Assembly: GCA_030760725.1 (NCBI GenBank)
Contig: JASWHV010000011.1
Coordinates: 17,881,501 to 17,945,500 of the forward strand
Source of the DNA: Neostapfia colusana
Lineage: Eukaryota > Streptophyta > Magnoliopsida > Poales > Poaceae
Length of the DNA stretch: 64,000 nt
Direction of reading: 5' to 3'
The notes under the pieces were generated by a model, which saw only the letters and a list, made by a program, of their open reading frames with translations, had not been told where the DNA came from and did not search any database. The stretch's first letter is position 1. Each line of letters opens with the position of its first letter. Positions 59,802 through 64,000 of this stretch are shown here, in pieces. The translations under genes and the position numbers were made by a program.

Positions 59802-61513
59802 TGTAGGATCGAAGTACACATGTAAAGCTACCAGAGGGGGGGAGTGAATGTTAGATAAAAACTTTTCAGCGGAAGCAACAAAACACCCCACAGCAGAAAA
59901 CCGATCTGTTAAATAAACCGTGTGTGCGACTAATCTAAACGTGTTCAACTGGGACAAAACTAGTATAGATTGTAGAGAATCAAGTCACGAATACATCACA
60001 ACAAGAATCATGAAAATCCGTTGAGAAAAACTCAAGTTACAATCTAAAGATCGAACAAAGGTCAATCTGTCCTACGCGAGAAAAACAGTTCTGGAATACT
60101 GCAAAGAAACTCGTGTAGATCAGAAACCACAAATTCAATGACTGTGAAATTTTCACAGATAATAGATAATCAAGTTGTGAAGACAACCCAAAATGAATCA
60201 CATCAATTGGATCTGTAAAACTCGAGTTATGATAAAACCACAGAAGCATGGTAGTGGTGAACAGAAACTCGACGAGAAAAACTTGTCTGAAACAAGTCGG
60301 ACGAACAAGACACAAAAGATCCTTTAGAATACAAATTTTATTTATCAAAACATAAGAGGAACATCCCCAAAGTCGTGCATCACGAGCTCTGGCCTCCCTT
60401 GCTTATATAACCAGCTTTATGACCAATCCAATTCAAACTAGGACTCCTACTCCTACTTGGATTCAAACTGTAACTTTCCAATACTGCTCAAGACTCTTCT
60501 ATACGCAGATAGAAGCAATCTTAAGACTTCCAAACATCTTAGGAACGTCCCAAACATTCCTAAAACAACTCAAATTCGTGACCCACACGAAATCCTATCA
60601 TAACCAACTCAAAACTTTCCATATTTGAGTCAAACACGACTCAGCCGCAGCCTGAGTCCATAACCTAGTTGGTTGGACCTTTCCGACCAATTCTTTACGT
60701 CCACATCTCTTCATCACGCCTTGGAACCATGCAGCCACGTCCATGCACTCCCTGCACGCGTGCAAACATCTTCCAACGATGTCCAACATACCTTCATATG
60801 CATTGTTCTTGATTCAAACATACTGCGCAACCTCCCGATCAACTCAACCATAATTCCTCCCGAACTTGGTTGTTGAACCTCATCTTCTCCCTAAGACTAG
60901 TTCAATGGATCCCGTCACCAGCCATGTCTTGAACTCAAGCAACACCTGCACATGAATAAACAATACTTCCGAGCACAAGTCCTCGACTTGACTCTCGTTA
61001 GTTCCGAAACTACAACATCTTACGTGAGCACCTCACATAAGCATGTTGTAAACCATAGCAAAATGATATCAGCCATGACCACCAAAACACACCAGAAACT
61101 TAGAAAAATAATACTAAGAAAACTTTCCATAAGAGTAAAGCAAGTTCAAAACATTACAAGTTAAAAGCAAAACCATTGCAATCAAGCTCCGAACCTTACC
61201 AAAGCTAACCGGACCTTGAACCAGAGCTTACCAAAGCTAGTCGGACCTAGCGCCGGAGCTTACTAAAGCTTAGTCGGACCTAGCACGGAACTTACCAAAG
61301 CTAGTCGGACCTAGCACCGGAGCTAGCAAAAACAAGTCGGACCTAGCCAAAATAAGTCAGACCTAGACAAAGCAAGTCGGACCTTACGTCGGACCTATCG
61401 TCGGACCTTGCACGAGCTCGGACCTAGAGTCGGACCTTGTTAAAAAGGTGTTTTGGTAGTATTCAAAACTTTTATCGTCAAAACCAATGTATTCAGCACA
61501 CATAGGTCTCACA
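59802..61513 (-). repeat. Element C 5' LTR
   Basis: A 1,712-base LTR from TGTGAGACC (minus) to CGATCCTACA. It matches the two 3' LTR pieces with more differences than seen between the LTRs of A or B. The GTCGGACCT array lies at 61190-61440. No gene is present. Confidence 0.93.
61190..61440. repeat. GTCGGACCT repeat array in element C 5' LTR
   Basis: Nine exact TCGGACC copies at irregular spacing, several as CTAGTCGGACCTAGC, which is close to palindromic. The partner array is at 38130-38390. Confidence 0.75.
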
Positions 61514-63015
61514 TTGTGGACGTGTGACTTGCTACTCAGCGCATCCGCCACTACGTTTGCCTTGCCGGGGTGATAATGGATCTCTATCTCGTAATCCTTT
61601 ATCAACTCTAACCATCTTCGTTGCCTCATTTTCAGTTCTTTCTGAGTGAATATGTACTTGAGGCTCTTGTGGTCGGTATATAAATGTACGAGGTTACCGA
61701 GTAGGTAGTGCCTCCACATTTTAAGTACGAGCAACACGGCAGCGAGCTCCAAGTCATGCGTTGGATAATTCTGCTCATGGATTCTGAGCTGTCGTGATCC
61801 ATAAGCGACCACTCTTCGGTCTTGCATCAGCACATACCCGAGCCCAATGCCGTATGCATTGCAGTACACATCGAACGGTTTTGTTGTGTCTGGCTGCGCC
61901 AAAACCGGTGCTGATGTTAGGTTTTTCACTAATGCCTTGAACGCTGCTTCACATGCTGGACTCCAAACATATTCGGTAGCCTTCTTTAGCAGCTCTGTCA
62001 TATGCTTGGGAATCTCCAAGAAGTTCGGAATGAACCTTCGATAATATCACGTGAGTCTGAGAAAACTCCGTACCTCATGAACAGTTCTTTGGGACTTCCA
62101 ATTCAGCACTTGTGTGATTTTACTCGGGTCTACAGCAATGCCCTCCGCTGAGATAATATGCCCGAGAAAAGGCACTTGCGATATCCAGAATTCGCACTTG
62201 CTGAATTTCACGTATAGCTTGTGGTCCCGCAGCTGTTGCAAGACTGTACGCAAATGCTTCTTGTGTTCTTCCTCCGACTTGGAATATACCAATATGTCGT
62301 CGATGAAGACCACGACAAACTTGTCCAGCTCCGGCATGAATACCGAGTTCATAAAGTACATGAAATGAGCTGGAGCATTGGTGAGGCTGAAGGACATGAC
62401 CAGGTACTCATACAGTCTGTATCTCGTTCAGAAAGCCGTCTTCGGAATATCCTCAGCCTGTATTTTAATCCGGTGGTACCCGGATCTTAAGTCCATCTTG
62501 GAAAATATCTTTGTTTCGACCAACTGATCAAACAACATGTCGATCCGTTGCAACGGGTACTTGTTCTTGATGGTTACGGCGTTTAATGGATGATAGTCCA
62601 TGCAAAGCCGCAACGTCTCGTCTTTCTTCTTCACGAATAACGCTGAACAGCCCCATGTCGAGGAGCTCGGCCTAATAAAACCCTTTTCCAGCAGGTCCGT
62701 TAGCTGTGTCTTCAGTTCAGCCAATTTCTTGGGCGCCATCTTGTACGGCATTCGGGATATTGGTATGGTTTCTGGTGCAAGTTCAATCTTGAACTCCACC
62801 TCTCTGTCGGGCGGCATCCCCGGTAAATCATCCGGGAACACGTCAGGGAACTCACGGACTACTGGAATGTCTTCCAATCTGATGGTTGTGGATTGATATA
62901 CACTTGGAAGTTTTGTTTCTGGACTGTCCAGAAATGAAGAGTGTGACTCGTGCATTTCTGGGTGTAGATGCACGACTCGAAGGACGGTGTCTAAAACAGC
63001 TCCGTGGCGGGTTAA
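61514..63015 (-). pseudogene. pol: RT and RNase H of element D, broken
   Basis: On the minus strand: the protease-RT linker (LEDIPVVREFPDVFPDDLPG), RT with KMDLRSGYH and the catalytic FIDD (about 62310), then RNase H. Stops are TGA at 62428-62430 (Ser expected) and TGA at 62047-62049 (Gly expected). The RNase H motif reads DVYCNAYG where B and A have DVYCDASG, so a catalytic Asp is lost. Coding resumes at 22322 beyond element C. Confidence 0.88.
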
Positions 63016-64000
63016 TCACGACATCCCTAAGATGACATCGACCTTCTGTCCCTCTAAAATTATGAGAGACGTAGGGTATACTCTACCCACTAAGCATAAT
63101 GGTACCTTGGAAACCATCATGCTTGCTGAAATCTTCCCACCCGGTGAACAAATCAAATATGGACTGTCAGTGGGTAGTATTTGCAAGCTGTGTTGAGCAC
63201 TGAAAGCTTGGCTAATAAAATTGTGTGTGGCGCCTGAATCAAATAATACTATGGTGGGACGCTGGTGGAGTTGGAACATACCCGCAAGGATCGGCTCTCC
63301 CTCCGGCACGTCTTCTATTGCAAGTTGCTGGACGGTGCCGGGCTTAGGGTTTGCGCGCCGCGCAATAGTAGTGTTCTGGGGCTGATTCCTCCCCGGAATT
63401 TGTGGTGCAACTCCGCCGCCCTGCCTCTCAGGACAATTGTTGGCGAAGTGTCCTGGGCGACCACACTTGTAGCATGTGGCTGCTGCTTGTCCGGTGCTTT
63501 GGGGACGAAAGCCCGGCATGCGCTGCTGAGGTACATACGCACGCGGCATCGCCCGCTGCTGCTGTTGTTGTTTCGGAGGTGGTACTGGTAGTGCCGGCCT
63601 GAATGCCGGTGGAGAATATGACCGACTGCGCAATGGCATCGGCCTTTGTGGTGGCTGCTAGCGTGGACCTGATGGTGGGCGATTCACCATCCGGTATTTT
63701 TGAGATGGACCACTTCCTTCTCCGCTGCTTTGCGGCGCGCTTCGCTTCCTCTCCGCCGCCGCTAACTCCTTGCAGGAGTCCTCCTGAACAATAGCAGCAT
63801 CAATAATGTCATTGAGGCTGCCGCAATTGAACATCACCAGCTTGTCCTTCAGGAGCGGGTTAAGCCCCTGGTAAAAATGATCCCGCCGCTTCTCGTCGGT
63901 ATCGCCGTGATACGAAGCGCATAGCGCAATATCATTGAACACTCTGGAGTATTCCAGCGTGTTCCGGCTTCCTTGCTGCAGGCGTAAGAACTCCTGCGTC
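63016..64000 (-). pseudogene. gag-pol: gag (C-terminal part) and protease of element D, cut by the window edge
   Basis: The window edge lies in the capsid domain (EFLRLQQGS). Then come the DHFYQGLNP block, a Pro/Gln-rich linker, the CCHC knuckle CYKCGRPGHFANNC (near 63440-63480), and protease DSGA (near 63235). Stops are TAG at 63658-63660 and TGA at 63016-63018, both at positions that are Trp in related copies. Gag and protease are in one frame here, unlike the frameshifted F copy. Confidence 0.88.

Larger units (their letters stand above)
22323..61513 (-). mobile_element. Element C: Ty1/copia Sirevirus-like retrotransposon, split by A and B
   Basis: The order on the minus strand is 5' LTR 61513-59802, gag, pol (PR-IN-RT-RH), a long 3' non-coding stretch with repeated polypurine tracts, and the 3' LTR. 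Target duplication TTGTG is at 22318-22322 and 61514-61518. Without A and B it is about 10 kb. The Sirevirus placement rests on the long gag with extra Cys/His region, the repeated tracts near the 3' LTR and RT similarity in kind to grass Opie/Ji-type elements. It is inserted between the RNase H and integrase coding parts of D. Confidence 0.9.
13841..64000 (-). mobile_element. Element D: gypsy (Tekay-like) retrotransposon, split and open at right edge
   Basis: On the minus strand the pieces are gag-PR-RT-RH (64000-61514), integrase (22322-21082) and the 3' LTR (21081-13841). It is interrupted by C (22323-61513) and, in the LTR, by E (16421-19690). Its LTR end abuts F's pol. F bases 13836-13840 (GATGC) are the expected target duplication, to be confirmed at D's other end outside the window. 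D is the same family as F but in the opposite orientation. Confidence 0.85.

Noticed and set aside
61190..61440. CRISPR-like array
   Set aside because: Short motif at irregular spacing with no constant-length spacers, in a plant LTR; no cas-like genes.

Overview
This is nuclear DNA of a plant, almost certainly a grass. The window is a stack of nested LTR retrotransposons with one DNA transposon, and I see no ordinary host gene. The Ty3/gypsy copies have roughly 4-kb LTRs, primer-binding sites matching initiator tRNA-Met, a CCHC gag, pol in the order PR-RT-RH-IN, and a C-terminal chromodomain-like tail (Tekay/Del-type chromovirus). The Ty1/copia copy has the long gag and repeated polypurine tracts of a Sirevirus. 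Elements are named here G, F, D, E, C, B and A.

Layout, oldest host first. G (gypsy, minus) supplies 1-3362: leader plus the end of its 5' LTR. F (gypsy, plus) is inserted at 3363: 5' LTR 3363-9387, carrying a CACTA transposon at 6332-8300, then leader, an extra coiled-coil ORF, gag and the start of pol to 13840. D (gypsy, minus, same family as F) is inserted in F's pol at 13841 and runs off the right edge. D's 3' LTR (13841-21081) is split by E, a solo LTR (16421-19690). D's integrase is at 21082-22322 and its RNase H, RT, protease and gag are at 61514-64000. Between them sits C (copia/Sirevirus, minus, 22323-61513). C is itself split twice: by B (gypsy, minus, 23102-37517) in its 3' LTR and by A (gypsy, plus, 40789-55564) in its pol. 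Five-base target duplications are visible for B (ATCCA), A (CAACC), C (TTGTG) and E (GTCAG/GTCGG), and three bases for the CACTA element (GGT). The insertion order is therefore read directly from the sequence: G, then F, then D, then C and E, then A and B.

Coding state. B is nearly intact, with one nonsense codon in a gag-pol frame of about 1,509 codons. A has three nonsense codons and loss of one codon. C, D and F carry several stops and frameshifts.

Most interesting signals. (1) LTRs of four elements (F, D, E, B) share two short exon-like blocks that keep an acidic reading frame and a constant intron phase across a roughly 1-kb GC-AG intron inside the LTR. (2) Splice-acceptor-like sequence abuts the gag ATG in F, A and B, and the extra ORF in F. 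(3) LTR and leader hairpins are kept by compensatory changes. (4) A's LTR seems to have grown outward over an older primer-binding site. These rest on hand comparison only and need transcript and covariation tests.
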